Position numbers and translations under genes: made by a program. Of a stretch of DNA of 64,000 nucleotides, positions 26,401 to 34,997 are shown in pieces. This DNA is from Chloroflexota bacterium (GTDB lineage: Bacteria; Chloroflexota; Dehalococcoidia; JACPQK01), in NCBI GenBank assembly GCA_016190505.1, contig JACPQM010000062.1, positions 18,227 through 82,226 on the forward strand, written 5' to 3'. Below the pieces are notes generated by a model, which did not search any database, had not been told where the DNA came from, and worked only from the letters and a program-made list of their open reading frames with translations. Every line of letters starts with the position of its first letter. Position 1 is the first letter of the stretch.

Positions 26401-26847
26401 CTATACTGGCCGGAACTTCCAGACCATCACCTGGCGCCCCTCGCCGTCCCGGTACAGCACCTCCAGGACAAGCTCCATCTCCATGCCGATCTTCAGGGAC
26501 TCCACGTTGACGCCGGAGGCGACCATACCCTGGACCTTCATCTTCTCCTTGTCCAGCTCGATGGCGGCGGTGGCATAGGGGACGAAGGGGGTAGGCGCCA
26601 CATAGGGCAGAGGCGGCTGATAGTAGTTTATGGTATAGGTCCACAGCTTGCCCCGGCGGCTGAGGGGCACCGTCTCCACGTCTGCGCCCATGCAGCGGGG
26701 GTTGCGGCAGTACGTCGTGGGTGGGAAGAAGTAGTCCCCACAGGCCTTGCACCGGCTCCCCAGCAAAGCTGGCTCCGCCGACGGGGGCCAGGTAAACCAC
26801 CCCTCAAGGGCGGGGACCTGTCCTTGGACCGCAGTTGATTCAGGCAT
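26401..26847 (-). CDS. OB-fold acyl-CoA-associated protein (DUF35 with zinc ribbon)
   Basis: The 148-residue protein has a rubredoxin-like zinc ribbon 'CKACGDYFFPPTTYCRNPRC' followed by an OB-fold ('GKLWTYTINYY', 'ATAAIELDKEKMKVQGMV'). DUF35 proteins bind thiolase-like partners and complete their acyl-CoA site, as in Ltp2 or benzylsuccinate-type modules. It is the upstream gene of a two-gene operon with the thiolase, 20 bases apart. The helical N-terminus ('WFTWPPSAEPALLGSRC') is the usual lead-in. Confidence 0.88.
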   Translation of the reverse strand: MPESTAVQGQVPALEGWFTWPPSAEPALLGSRCKACGDYFFPPTTYCRNPRCMGADVETVPLSRRGKLWTYTINYYQPPLPYVAPTPFVPYATAAIELDKEKMKVQGMVASGVNVESLKIGMEMELVLEVLYRDGEGRQVMVWKFRPV

Positions 26848-27011
26848 TGTTCTCCTCTGTCCAAGCTAACTGATTAGCGGGCGACGGGCCAGAGAGCGCC
26901 CGCAGACACAGGTGACCCTTTTGCACCTGCCGCCGAAACGCATTATACCAGAGAAACCGCAGATTGCAGCGCGGAAGCCGGGCATGGTCGCCCAGGTTGT
27001 CTTGTGTTACC

Positions 27012-27037
27012 ATAGTCATGACTATAGTCCTATAGGA
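27012..27037. promoter_or_regulatory. Overlapping palindromes upstream of the Phd/PIN module
   Basis: Three perfect palindromes overlap: ATAGTCATGACTAT (27012-27025), GACTATAGTC (27020-27029) and TCCTATAGGA (27028-27037). A -10-like TATAGT (27023-27028) lies within them. The cluster ends ten bases before the antitoxin start and is a likely antitoxin-binding operator. Confidence 0.65.
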
Positions 27038-27047
27038 CCGTGCAGCG

Positions 27048-27278
27048 ATGAAAACTATCAAGGCTTCAGAGTTCAAGGCCAAGTGCCTCCGGATTATGGA
27101 CGAGGTAGCCGAAACGGGGGAGCCCGTGGTTATCACCAAGAAAGGCACGCCAGTTGCTGAGCTGGTCCCGGCCAAACGCAAGCCCAAGACCCTGTTCGGC
27201 TGTATGAAGGGATCTGGCGTTATTGTAGGGGACATCATATCCCCAACCGGAGAGGAGTGGGATGCGGAGCGTGAATAG
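27048..27278 (+). CDS. Phd-family antitoxin
   Basis: The 76-residue protein has the classic N-terminus 'MKTIKASEFKAKCLRIMDEV' and 'GEPVVITKKGTPVAELVP', followed by a short toxin-binding tail with 'GDIISPTGEEWDAE'. This form usually partners with PIN toxins. It overlaps the toxin gene by 17 bases. The palindromes just upstream are its probable operator. Confidence 0.9.
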   Translation: MKTIKASEFKAKCLRIMDEVAETGEPVVITKKGTPVAELVPAKRKPKTLFGCMKGSGVIVGDIISPTGEEWDAERE

Positions 27279-27681
27279 CAGCGTCCTGCTCGACACGCAC
27301 GTGGTCGTCTGGCTTGCCTTCGCTGACAGGAGCCTTGGGCCTGGTGGTCGAGCGCTTGTAGATGCTGCTCTCAAGGACAACGCCGTGTATGTCTCCGCCA
27401 TCAGCTTCTTTGAGATTGCCACGCTGCGCAGGCGCGGTTGTTTACACCTGTATGGAGACGTTTTGGTCTGGAGGCAACTGCTTCTGCAAAGGGGGATTGC
27501 GGAAACCCCAATCCAAGGGGACATAGCGATAGTCGCAGGAGAACTCAACGGGCTCCCCGGAGACCCAGCCGATCGGATCATCGCAGCCACGGCGCTGGTG
27601 CGGGGATGGGCGCTCCTGACGGCTGATGACCGCATTCTGCAATGGACGGGGCCCGTGACCCGGCACGACGCCCGGCGGTAG
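27262..27681 (+). CDS. PIN-domain toxin (VapC family)
   Basis: The 139-residue toxin contains 'VLLDTHVVVWLAFADRS', 'AISFFEIATLRRRG', 'DPADRIIAATALVRG' and 'LLTADDRILQW', the four acidic motifs of the PIN nuclease fold. The 'LLDTHVxxW' start is typical of the Phd-partnered PIN subgroup. ATG 27262 gives a 17-base overlap with the antitoxin; GTG 27271 would give 8. Confidence 0.9.
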   Translation: MRSVNSSVLLDTHVVVWLAFADRSLGPGGRALVDAALKDNAVYVSAISFFEIATLRRRGCLHLYGDVLVWRQLLLQRGIAETPIQGDIAIVAGELNGLPGDPADRIIAATALVRGWALLTADDRILQWTGPVTRHDARR

Positions 27682-27739
27682 GTCTTTGGCTGGGGCCGGG
27701 CGCTGGCCGGCCCGACTCGGGCCTGCCCACGGCCTGCCG

Positions 27740-28138
27740 TCAGGCGCGGCGCACCTCCAGGCCATCCGTGGGAAACCGCTCGTCAAACGAATACACGACC
27801 TTGCCGCCCGCTCCGCGGGCGGCGGCCCAGATCATGGCGTCAGGGAATGATACCCGCCCAGAGGGGCGGCACATGAGCAAGGCCTGAAGCACCAGCCCCT
27901 TGTCCAGAGCGACCACGGAGATGTTCGCCTTCTGCACGAAGGCCACGAGCGCATCCGCGATAGCTTCTCGCTCCACCTTATAGACAGTCCTTAAGACATG
28001 AGTGGTCTCCACCAGCACCACGTCAGTCACCTGAAGCGAGTCCTCGCTGTCAATTATCTTGACGGCTTGACCCGCCAGTTCGGGAGCATCACCCATGAGG
28101 TAGCGGACCACGACGCTGGTGTCCAGAACAGCGGTCAT
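27740..28138 (-). CDS. PIN-domain toxin (VapC family)
   Basis: The 132-residue toxin has 'AVLDTSVVVRYLMGD', 'TDVVLVETTHVLRTVYKV', 'SFPDAMIWAAARGAGG' and 'VYSFDERF'. 'LVETTHVLR' is the pattern of the group partnered by AbrB-fold antitoxins, and the upstream gene is indeed AbrB-like and overlaps its start by four bases. It is convergent with the Phd/PIN module. Confidence 0.9.
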   Translation of the reverse strand: MTAVLDTSVVVRYLMGDAPELAGQAVKIIDSEDSLQVTDVVLVETTHVLRTVYKVEREAIADALVAFVQKANISVVALDKGLVLQALLMCRPSGRVSFPDAMIWAAARGAGGKVVYSFDERFPTDGLEVRRA

Positions 28139-28413
28139 CCCTGGTCCTTTGGCGGTCCGAATTTCTCCCTGGCCGCTTCCTCCCAGGCGAGCTCACGCGC
28201 CCGATGCCACTCCGGACCCGGTGCGACGTGCACATTGGAATACTTGGCCAGGCAGCCTTTCAGGGACCTCGTGTGCTCCGGCGGCACGAAATAGACCTCT
28301 ACGTGGTCGTCCACAAGGCGTTGGAGCGCCAGCCAGCCGGGCCCCACGCCCAGCTTGTTGCGGATCTCTTTGTTGATGACCACCTGACCCTTGGTTCCTA
28401 CAACGTTAGCCAT
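28135..28413 (-). CDS. AbrB/MazE-family antitoxin
   Basis: The 92-residue protein begins at ATG 28413 with GGAG eight bases upstream. The N-terminal swapped-hairpin DNA-binding domain reads 'NVVGTKGQVVINKEIRNKLGVGPGW', followed by 'VEVYFVPPEHTRSLKG' and a charged C-terminal tail 'EWHRARELAWEEAAREKFG'. The frame continues further upstream without start signals, so the longer form is not used. It pairs with the PIN toxin downstream. Confidence 0.88.
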   Translation of the reverse strand: MANVVGTKGQVVINKEIRNKLGVGPGWLALQRLVDDHVEVYFVPPEHTRSLKGCLAKYSNVHVAPGPEWHRARELAWEEAAREKFGPPKDQG

Positions 28414-28535
28414 GGTATAACTCCGGCCCCTCCAGTACGACCAGAGTAGCACAAAGGCGCCTGGACAGGCAAGAAGGTAGCCGGCTCTCCCAGCTTGCGG
28501 TGCCAGCCACATACGTGTCCTTTGTTCCGGGACCC

Positions 28536-28688
28536 CACGACGTCCCCGGCGAACCGGACGTGGTCTAGCCCGCCCTTGACGGCTTGATAGAATGCCTGGT
28601 CCGCCGCCCAAAACTCGCGGCCGATGAACTCGGCCAGAGCGGGGTACGTGGCGTCGTAGACACGGTCCTGGTTGAATAGCTCAGCGAG
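28536..28688 (-). pseudogene. C-terminal remnant of a PIN-domain toxin
   Basis: Minus-strand sequence reads 'RVYDATYPALAEFIGREFWAADQAFYQAV' in overlapping stretches and then 'DHVRFAGDVV', the last third of a VapC protein, with acidic residues in 'YDATY' and 'AADQAF'. There is no N-terminal part. The frame runs upstream straight into tRNA-Gln. It seems that recombination beside the tRNA removed the rest. Confidence 0.65.
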
Positions 28689-28759
28689 CTGCCGGGCCTG
28701 GATTCGAACCAGGGTTAAGGGATCCAAAGTCCCCTGTGCTACCGCTGCACTACCCGGCA
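28689..28759 (-). tRNA. tRNA-Gln (TTG)
   Basis: On the minus strand the acceptor TGCCGGG / CCCGGCA includes the U1-A72 pair and discriminator G73 typical of tRNA-Gln. The anticodon arm GGGGA-CTTTGGA-TCCCT gives anticodon TTG, and the T-arm is CCTGG TTCGAAT CCAGG. CCA is not encoded. A toxin remnant abuts its 3' end. Confidence 0.92.
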
Positions 28760-28805
28760 GTAAGCCCAACCCGATTGTAGTATCGTTCCCAGTCTGGGGT
28801 CAACC

Positions 28806-28977
28806 AGGCTTCAGGCTTCAGGCTACGGGCTACGGGCTTCAGGCTACGGGCTACGGGCTACAGGCTACGGGCTTCGGGCCACGGGCTGGGGGTTCCGGCT
28901 TCGTTTATGCGCGGCGGGCCCTGGGCTTGGCGAAAAGGTGACGGTACCCTGAAGCCCGTAGCCTGGAGCCTGTAGTC
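28806..28977. repeat. Period-7 tandem array (GGCTACG/GGCTTCA units) with inverted copy
   Basis: From 28806 to about 28888 the sequence is a run of 7-base units varying between GGCTACG, GGCTTCA and GGCTACA. A short inverse copy (AGCCCGTAGCCTGGAGCC) follows at about 28953-28975. Units match those at 9219-9280 in reverse orientation. Confidence 0.8.
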
Positions 28978-28982
28978 TGACG

Positions 28983-30005
28983 CTAGTAATCCCGCTCGAC
29001 AAGGAAGGCGGCAACCTGGGCCAGGTCGTCCTTGGCGCTCTGGACCAGGGGCAGAGGCCGCAGGATGTCCAGCGCCTCATCGAGATAGCGGTGGGCGGCC
29101 CGCTGGGCGTACTCCAGGGCACCGACCTCATCCAGGGCTTGCTGCGCCTGCGCCACCTGGTCTGCACTCGGGCCACCAGGCTGAAACGTCGGCTCCAGGG
29201 CCGGGGCAGCTCTCGTCCCCAGGGCATAGACCACGGGCAGGGTCTTTTTTCCCTGAGCCAGGTCTTCTCCCATCTTACCCGTGGCCTCGTCCACGCCCCA
29301 GATGCCCAGCACGTCATCCCGTATCTGGAAGGCCAGGCCCAGCCGGTATCCGAACTCACCCAGCGAGTCAGCCAGGCCCGGCTGGGCCCGGGCCACCATG
29401 GCTCCTAGCCTCAGAGACGCGGACATCAGAGCGGCTGTCTTCTTGCCGATCATGTCCATGTAATCCTTCTCTGACACGCTGGGTTCCTCCTGGAACCGTA
29501 TGTCCAGGTACTGCCCCTCGCAGAGCAACAGACACGCCTCGTCCAGCAGCCGGTACGCTGCTAGCACGCTCTCAACAGGCACGCCAGCTTCCACCAGCCG
29601 GTGGAGGCACTGGTAGGCCAGCGCCCACAGGGCATCGCCGGCGGTTATGGCCTGAGCAGCTCCCCAACGCAGCCATACCGTGGGGCGGTGCCGCCTTTGA
29701 GTGCTGGCGTCCTGGATATCATCGTGGACCAGGGAGAAGTTGTGGGTGAGCTCCACAGCCGCCGCGGCGGGCACCGCCTGCCGCCAGTTGCCGCCGCAGG
29801 CCTCGGCAGCCAGCAGACACAGGAACGGGCGAAGCGCCTTGCCCTGTCCACCCGGCCCACCCGCACCGGCCAGGGGCAACCCGAGATGATACCGGACCAT
29901 CTCGTACAACCCGGAAGAGCGGGGGCCAACAGCCTTCTCCATTTCGGCTTGAAGGGCTCCACCGTAGCGGCCGGCCAGGGAGTCGAGAGGGCCACCGGTA
30001 TTCAC
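28983..30005 (-). CDS. Polyprenyl (geranylgeranyl-type) diphosphate synthase
   Basis: The 340-residue protein starts at GTG 30005. Its first Asp-rich motif is 'LVHDDIQD' followed by 'STQRRHRPTVW', and the second is 'FQIRDDVLGIWG', with 'GKKTLPVVYALG' between and after. These are hallmarks of trans-isoprenyl diphosphate synthases, which chain IPP onto allylic diphosphates. The aromatic-residue positions before the first motif, which set chain length, cannot be read with certainty; C15-C25 products are likely. It is 36 bases downstream of dxs, forming an isoprenoid operon. Confidence 0.92.
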   Translation of the reverse strand: MNTGGPLDSLAGRYGGALQAEMEKAVGPRSSGLYEMVRYHLGLPLAGAGGPGGQGKALRPFLCLLAAEACGGNWRQAVPAAAAVELTHNFSLVHDDIQDASTQRRHRPTVWLRWGAAQAITAGDALWALAYQCLHRLVEAGVPVESVLAAYRLLDEACLLLCEGQYLDIRFQEEPSVSEKDYMDMIGKKTAALMSASLRLGAMVARAQPGLADSLGEFGYRLGLAFQIRDDVLGIWGVDEATGKMGEDLAQGKKTLPVVYALGTRAAPALEPTFQPGGPSADQVAQAQQALDEVGALEYAQRAAHRYLDEALDILRPLPLVQSAKDDLAQVAAFLVERDY

Positions 30006-30041
30006 CTGCCTAGCCGCCTGGTAACACCCGCCCCAACCCGC

Positions 30042-31916
30042 CTAGGCCGACCAGGTAGATGACGGGGCAGCCGACAGGTTGGGGAAGGACTCCCGTGCAC
30101 ACCGGGCGATGCCTGCTGCGTCCAGGCCGAAGCGGGCGCGAAGCTCTTCCTGGCTGCCGTGCTCGATGAAGGCGTCGGGCAGGCCCAGGCACTCCAGACG
30201 GACACCGGCCATGCCGGTAAGACAAGCTCTAACCTGGCTGCCAAGACCGCCCCACACCGTATTCTCCTCGGCCACGAGCACCCGGCCCGTTTGTGTGGCC
30301 ACATCCCGCAGCAGTTCCTCGTCCAGCGGCTTGGCGTAGCGGGCGTTCACCACCGTAGCCTCTACCCCTTGAGAAGCCAGGACATCAGCGGCCGCCAGCG
30401 CCGGCGCCACCGTGGCGCCGATGCCCACAATGGCCAGGTCGTGGCCCTCGCGCAGCACCACCCACCGGCCCACGGGCAACTCGCGCAGGTGGGCACTAGG
30501 CTCCACACCCGGCCCAGACCCCCTGGGATAACGCACGGCCATCGGCGCTCCCGCCCGGACGGCTGTGTGGAGCAGGTGCTGCAGCTCATCCTCGTCTGCT
30601 GGCGCCGCCACAATCAGGTTGGGGATGAGGCCAAGATAGGAGAGATCGAAGCTGCCTTGATGGGTCTTGCCGTCATCGCCCACGATGCCGGCCCGGTCTA
30701 CCGCAAAGACCACGGGCAGCCTCTGGAGGCACACGTCGTGGACGATCTGGTCGAAGGCCCTCTGGAGGAAGGTGGAGTACACCGCCACGATCGGGACGTA
30801 GCCCTGGGAGGCCAGTCCCGCGGCCATGGTCACCGCGTGCTGCTCGCAGATGCCCACATCGAACACCCGCTGAGGGAACTCCTTAGCCACCGCCTCCAGG
30901 CCGGTCCCGCCCAGCATGGCGGCAGTGATGGCCACCACGCGGGGGTCTTCCCGGGCGAGGCGGAGCACCGTCCTGGCAAACACCTCGCTGTAGCTCAAAA
31001 TCTTGGGGGCACCCGCTGGGGAGACGCCGTGATACCGCACGGCATCCCCCTCCGCCGGGGCGAAGCCCTTGCCTTTCTGGGTAATCACGTGCAGGACGAC
31101 CGGGCGCTCACTGTACTCCTTGGCCTGGCGCAGGGCAGCCTCCAGCGCCGCCAAGTCATGGCCGTCCAAGGGTCCCATGTAGCTAAAGCCCAACTCCTCC
31201 CACATGAGGGTAGGCAAGACGAGACGCTTTAAGCGGTTCTTCAGGAACTTGGCCGAATCCCAGGCCCTATCCCCCAAGGGGAGGCTCGTCACCGCCCGCC
31301 TGGCGTCAACCTTGGCCCGCTGGTAGCGGTGGTCCATGCGGAACTTGCTCAGGCGCCGGGCCAGGGCCCCCACGGTGGGCGATATGGACATGCCATTGTC
31401 GTTCAGGACGACGATGAGACGCGTACCCCTCTGGCCGATATGGTTCAATGCCTCGAAGGCCATACCTCCTGTGAGAGCGCCATCGCCCACAACAGCCAGG
31501 ACGTGGTACTTCTCCCCAGCCAGGTCCCGGGCCAGGGCCACGCCCATGGCAGTAGACAGGGCTGTGCTGGCGTGGCCGCAGGCCACGACGTCGTGGGGGC
31601 TCTCCGCCGGGTCGGGGAACCCGGATATGCCTCCATGCTGGCGGAGCGTGTGGAACAGGGGGCCACGTCCGGTGATCAGCTTATGGGTGTAGCTCTGATG
31701 GCCCACGTCCCAGAGTATCTTGTCGCGGGGGCTATCGAAAACGCGGTGCAGGGCCAGCGTAAGCTCCACCACGCCCAGGTTGGAGGCCAGGTGTCCGCCA
31801 TTCTGGGACACCGTGGCCACCAGGCACTCCCTGATCTCTTGGGCCAGGGTCACCAGTTCGGCCTGCCGCAGGCCACGAAGGTCCGCAGGGCTCGCGATGT
31901 TATCTAAGATGGCCAC
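30042..31916 (-). CDS. dxs: 1-deoxy-D-xylulose-5-phosphate synthase
   Basis: This is a full-length enzyme of about 624 residues starting at GTG 31916; the frame opens 33 bases earlier without signals. It shows the thiamine diphosphate motif 'VVGDGALTGGMAFEALN', 'HDLAALEAAL', the catalytic-type Glu in 'DVGICEQHAVTMAAGLA', and the transketolase C-terminal domain. It condenses pyruvate and glyceraldehyde 3-phosphate, the first step of the MEP pathway. The prenyl synthase gene follows at once in the same operon, linking precursor supply and chain building. Confidence 0.97.
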   Translation of the reverse strand: MAILDNIASPADLRGLRQAELVTLAQEIRECLVATVSQNGGHLASNLGVVELTLALHRVFDSPRDKILWDVGHQSYTHKLITGRGPLFHTLRQHGGISGFPDPAESPHDVVACGHASTALSTAMGVALARDLAGEKYHVLAVVGDGALTGGMAFEALNHIGQRGTRLIVVLNDNGMSISPTVGALARRLSKFRMDHRYQRAKVDARRAVTSLPLGDRAWDSAKFLKNRLKRLVLPTLMWEELGFSYMGPLDGHDLAALEAALRQAKEYSERPVVLHVITQKGKGFAPAEGDAVRYHGVSPAGAPKILSYSEVFARTVLRLAREDPRVVAITAAMLGGTGLEAVAKEFPQRVFDVGICEQHAVTMAAGLASQGYVPIVAVYSTFLQRAFDQIVHDVCLQRLPVVFAVDRAGIVGDDGKTHQGSFDLSYLGLIPNLIVAAPADEDELQHLLHTAVRAGAPMAVRYPRGSGPGVEPSAHLRELPVGRWVVLREGHDLAIVGIGATVAPALAAADVLASQGVEATVVNARYAKPLDEELLRDVATQTGRVLVAEENTVWGGLGSQVRACLTGMAGVRLECLGLPDAFIEHGSQEELRARFGLDAAGIARCARESFPNLSAAPSSTWSA

Positions 31917-32198
31917 GGTACTTTCCCAAAGCCAGGCCCATGTTAGCAACGGGCCTATCCAAGTGTCAAGGATTCGGTTTTCCCAAGCTCATTAACCATT
32001 TCCTAACCTGACACGCCTAGAAATCACGGCCAGAAATGTTAGCATGGTGCACATCCTCACTTGCTGGCTCAGCCCTGGGCCATAGCACCTCTACTGGTCA
32101 ACCCACCACAGGGCAGAGCCATCGAAAGGAGACGAGGCCGGGAGTTGGCTACTGGGTAATCGAGCATCCGCTGTTGATTTTGGGGTTAGGAGATTCTG

Positions 32199-33242
32199 GT
32201 GAGCGCAAAGATAATGGCCCTCGCTCCGGTTCTGGCTGTGGTCGCTTTCATCGTAGGTGACAGCGCCGCCCACGCCCACGAGGGGTGGTTCGTCAGCGAA
32301 GGCCGCCATGGCGGCGAACACTTCCTGTTTGACCTGACGGTCCTGCTCGTCGCGGCCGGCACTATCGCCTTCCTCGCTTCGGTGGTTATCATTGACCGAT
32401 CGAGTTTGTACCGCAAGCTCGACGATCTCCCCGCCAAAGCGCAGCGCTGGCTGCCCTCTGGCGCGGAGTGGAGGCTCGTTGCAGCCCTGTCTGGCATCAT
32501 GCTAATGTTGAATGTCATCATGGGGGTGTACCTGGCCCCTGACCTGGTGCTGCCCACCCGGAGCCTGGTCATCCTGGGAGGGGCGGTACAGTTGCTGATC
32601 GGAGTGTTCCTTCTCAGCCGGCAGTACTACCCGCTGGCTGGCCTGTTGACCCTCCTGGTAGCGTTGCCTCTGGCTGCCCTTTACATTCCAGCGAGCCGCG
32701 TGTTTGATTACGTGGTGGAGTTTGCCGCCCTGGCCCTCGCCCTCATCTTCGTGGGTCTGGGGTCCGGGTACGTGGACCGGCTGGTCTGCAAGTTGCTGCG
32801 ACATAACCCTGCACATACGCAGCACCTGCCGCTGCCCATTATTCGGATAGGACTGGGGCTGACGTTTGTCATCCTGGCGCTCCACAACAAGCTGTTGTCG
32901 CCCAACATGGCACTAACATTCCTGGACCAGCACGACCTCAACTTCGTGCGTTTGCTGGGCCTATCTGGGTTCACCAATTTGCATTTCGTATTTGCCACGG
33001 GACTCACAGAGGTAGCGCTGGGGCTGCTGCTTGTGCTAGGAGTGGCCACCAGGTTCGTGGCAGCCGCTCTGGCCGGGGTTTTCCTCACCACTTTGGCTGT
33101 CCTTGGCCCCATCGAGCTGGTAGGGCACTTGCCGCTGCTGGGCATCGCCATACTGCTGGTCTACCGAGGACCGGGGGGCTACCGTTTGCTGGCGCCAGCG
33201 GCCAGTGTAGCCGGCCGCCCGCGAGCGCCAGGCATGGCCTGA
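32199..33242 (+). CDS. DoxX-like multi-pass membrane protein
   Basis: The 347-residue protein starts at GTG 32199 with AGGAG upstream. An N-terminal hydrophobic stretch ends in 'AHAHEGWF', like a cleaved leader with a His-containing mature end. Eight or nine membrane spans follow, and the C-terminal part ('IRIGLGLTFVILALHNKLLSP', then 'LTEVALGLLLVLGVATRFVA') matches the DoxX/terminal-oxidase-associated fold. DoxX relatives couple to quinone chemistry, but many have no known role. It is divergent from dxs. Confidence 0.75.
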   Translation: MSAKIMALAPVLAVVAFIVGDSAAHAHEGWFVSEGRHGGEHFLFDLTVLLVAAGTIAFLASVVIIDRSSLYRKLDDLPAKAQRWLPSGAEWRLVAALSGIMLMLNVIMGVYLAPDLVLPTRSLVILGGAVQLLIGVFLLSRQYYPLAGLLTLLVALPLAALYIPASRVFDYVVEFAALALALIFVGLGSGYVDRLVCKLLRHNPAHTQHLPLPIIRIGLGLTFVILALHNKLLSPNMALTFLDQHDLNFVRLLGLSGFTNLHFVFATGLTEVALGLLLVLGVATRFVAAALAGVFLTTLAVLGPIELVGHLPLLGIAILLVYRGPGGYRLLAPAASVAGRPRAPGMA

Positions 33243-33299
33243 TGGGCGTTCGCACCGAATCCCGCGCCGGAGGCAGCGGGCCCGCGGTCTCGTACGCGT

Positions 33300-33896
33300 C
33301 TACGAAGGCTCGACGTCGGTCTCGCGCCACACCTGGTCCGCGTCTCGGCCCTCGTAGCGGGCGAGGGCGTAGACCGCATCGGACAGCCGGTTCAAGTAGC
33401 GCACCAGGTTAGGGTTTGGCAAGTCCTTGCCCCGCGCTAGCGCGACCACGCACCGCTCCAGCCGTCGGACCACGCTGCGGGCCAGGTCCAGCGCGGCGGA
33501 GCCCGGCGTCGAGCCGGGAATGATGAAAGTCCGGGGCAAGGCGCCCTCCGCCTCCACCTTATCTATGATCCGCTCCAAGGTGTCCACCCAGGCGGCCTCC
33601 ACCGCCTTATGTTGCTGCAACAGGAACTGGTAGCGGTCAGGGCTGGTGGCCAACTCCATGGCCACCACGAACATCTGTCGCTGGATGCGGAGGATGGACT
33701 GGCACACCCAGGGATCGCGGCACAGGCTGCGGGCCAGGGCCAGCGCGGAGACAGCCTCATCCGCCGTGCCATAGGCCTCGACGCGGGGGCTGGCCTTGGA
33801 CACGCGCTCGTAGTAGAGTAGACTGGTCTCGCCCCGGTCCCCGGTGCGCGTGTAGATCTTGGAGCGGTCCTGGCCGGCGGGCGCTGGTTCGGTCAA
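33300..33896 (-). CDS. Cob(I)alamin adenosyltransferase (PduO type)
   Basis: The 198-residue protein starts at TTG 33896, overlapping the stop of the PIN gene as TTGA. The ATP-binding N-terminus is 'YTRTGDRGETSLLYYERV', then 'VEAYGTADEAVSALALA', 'FIIPGSTPGSAALDLARSVVRRLER' and the end 'VRYLNRLSDAVYALARYE', all diagnostic of PduO-type adenosyltransferases. It makes adenosylcobalamin from cob(I)alamin and ATP. The frame reads further upstream but only inside the neighbouring gene. Confidence 0.92.
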   Translation of the reverse strand: MTEPAPAGQDRSKIYTRTGDRGETSLLYYERVSKASPRVEAYGTADEAVSALALARSLCRDPWVCQSILRIQRQMFVVAMELATSPDRYQFLLQQHKAVEAAWVDTLERIIDKVEAEGALPRTFIIPGSTPGSAALDLARSVVRRLERCVVALARGKDLPNPNLVRYLNRLSDAVYALARYEGRDADQVWRETDVEPS

Positions 33897-34321
33897 GCTA
33901 GAACCATGAACCCGAACTCGCCCTGGGCCTGGCGAAAGTGCTCGTCGAAGGCAAGAGCGTGCTGGCAACCCCGACGTCGGATAGCATGGAAACTGGCACA
34001 ATCTACAATACTCCACGACTTATCACCATGAGTCCTGAACGTGTCAACCGCTTCCCGTTCTACTTCGTCAGCCTTCAACAACGCGGAGCTCTCCAAAGCT
34101 TGTTCGAGAAGCTGCGTGCCAAGGTCGTGTCTCCGCATCTTGCAGGCTAACACCGTTACCGCTTCGTAAAGCGTCCAGTTGGTTGTGCACAAGGGGTAAC
34201 GGCCGTCCAGCAACCGTCGCCAAAAAGCCTTCGCGCGTTGATGATTGCTGTCTTGGGGCCAGAACAGAGCACACCACGCCGATGAGTCAACGAAGACCGC
34301 CCTGCTGCGCCTACGAACCAT
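33893..34321 (-). CDS. PIN-domain toxin
   Basis: The 142-residue protein contains 'AVFVDSSAWCALFWPQD', 'TTNWTLYEAVTVLACKM', 'SWSIVDCASFHAIRRRG' and 'ALAFDEHFRQAQG', all PIN nuclease motifs. 'SIVDCxSF' is typical of VapC proteins. Its start lies 11 bases inside the end of rpiB, whose tail resembles an antitoxin. It sits between housekeeping genes in a coupled chain. Confidence 0.88.
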   Translation of the reverse strand: MVRRRSRAVFVDSSAWCALFWPQDSNHQRAKAFWRRLLDGRYPLCTTNWTLYEAVTVLACKMRRHDLGTQLLEQALESSALLKADEVEREAVDTFRTHGDKSWSIVDCASFHAIRRRGCQHALAFDEHFRQAQGEFGFMVLA

Positions 34322-34997
34322 CGTACAGGTAGCGGTCGAGGTTCTCCGATATATCAGTCGGACCTTTTACCCCGGACGCGGCGGCTTCTTTCTCGATCTG
34401 CTCAATGAAGGCCAACATACGGCGCCGCGCCTCTTTGGTGCGCCTGGCGCGTGGGTGGGGCGCCGTTCGGAGGAACTCTGTTGCCTCGTCCCCGGTGATG
34501 CCTTGTGGCGCTGGAGGGCTTGCGCTCTCGTAGCTAGCCTTGGCTTCGGCCACAGATGCCGGGCCTTTCTCTAGGCGGGCCACTTTGTCCAGCCGGGGCT
34601 GGTGTCGCGGCTCGAACTTGGCCTTCAGATAGGCCTCAATGATCATCCTGGCCGCCGCTGCATCAAGTTGCTCTGCGCCAAGGCATAGCACGTTAGCGTT
34701 CGTATGCTCACGAGCCCTCTGGGCGGTAAAGGAGTCGTGGCACAGGGCAGCTCGCACTCCGGCCACCTTGTTGGCGGTGACGCTCATGCCAATGCCCGTG
34801 CCACAGACCAGAATACCCAGGTCAAACTCGTTCCGCCCCACGGCGCGGGCTACCGGCTCTGCGAAGTCAGGATAGTCCACGGGGTCAGTGTTGTGGGTGC
34901 CGAAGTCCCTACAGGTATGCCCCTCAGCAGTCAGGATGCGCAACAACTCCTGCTTGAGGGCATACCCCCTATGGTCGCTACCCAGAGCCAGTTTCAA
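34311..34997 (-). CDS. rpiB: Ribose-5-phosphate isomerase B with antitoxin-like C-terminal extension
   Basis: Start TTG 34997 overlaps the tsaC stop (TTGA) and has GGGAGG upstream. The first 145 residues are RpiB: 'LALGSDHRGYALKQEL', 'DYPDFAEPVARAV' and the active-site Cys in 'ILVCGTGIGMSVTANK'. It interconverts ribose 5-phosphate and ribulose 5-phosphate. Normal RpiB ends near here; this protein continues about 85 residues with 'ARRTKEARRRMLAFIEQIEKE' and 'KGPTDISENLDRYLYDG', which looks like a VapB-type antitoxin tail for the PIN toxin that overlaps its end. An internal GTG ('VAEAKAS'), with AGAAAGG upstream, could produce the antitoxin part alone. Confidence 0.85.
   Translation of the reverse strand: MKLALGSDHRGYALKQELLRILTAEGHTCRDFGTHNTDPVDYPDFAEPVARAVGRNEFDLGILVCGTGIGMSVTANKVAGVRAALCHDSFTAQRAREHTNANVLCLGAEQLDAAAARMIIEAYLKAKFEPRHQPRLDKVARLEKGPASVAEAKASYESASPPAPQGITGDEATEFLRTAPHPRARRTKEARRRMLAFIEQIEKEAAASGVKGPTDISENLDRYLYDGS

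Noticed and set aside
32095..32200. GAAA-containing stretch upstream of the DoxX-like gene, resembling part of a c-di-GMP riboswitch
   Set aside because: The stems needed around the GAAA loop do not form and the GGACGCAAAGCC core is absent.
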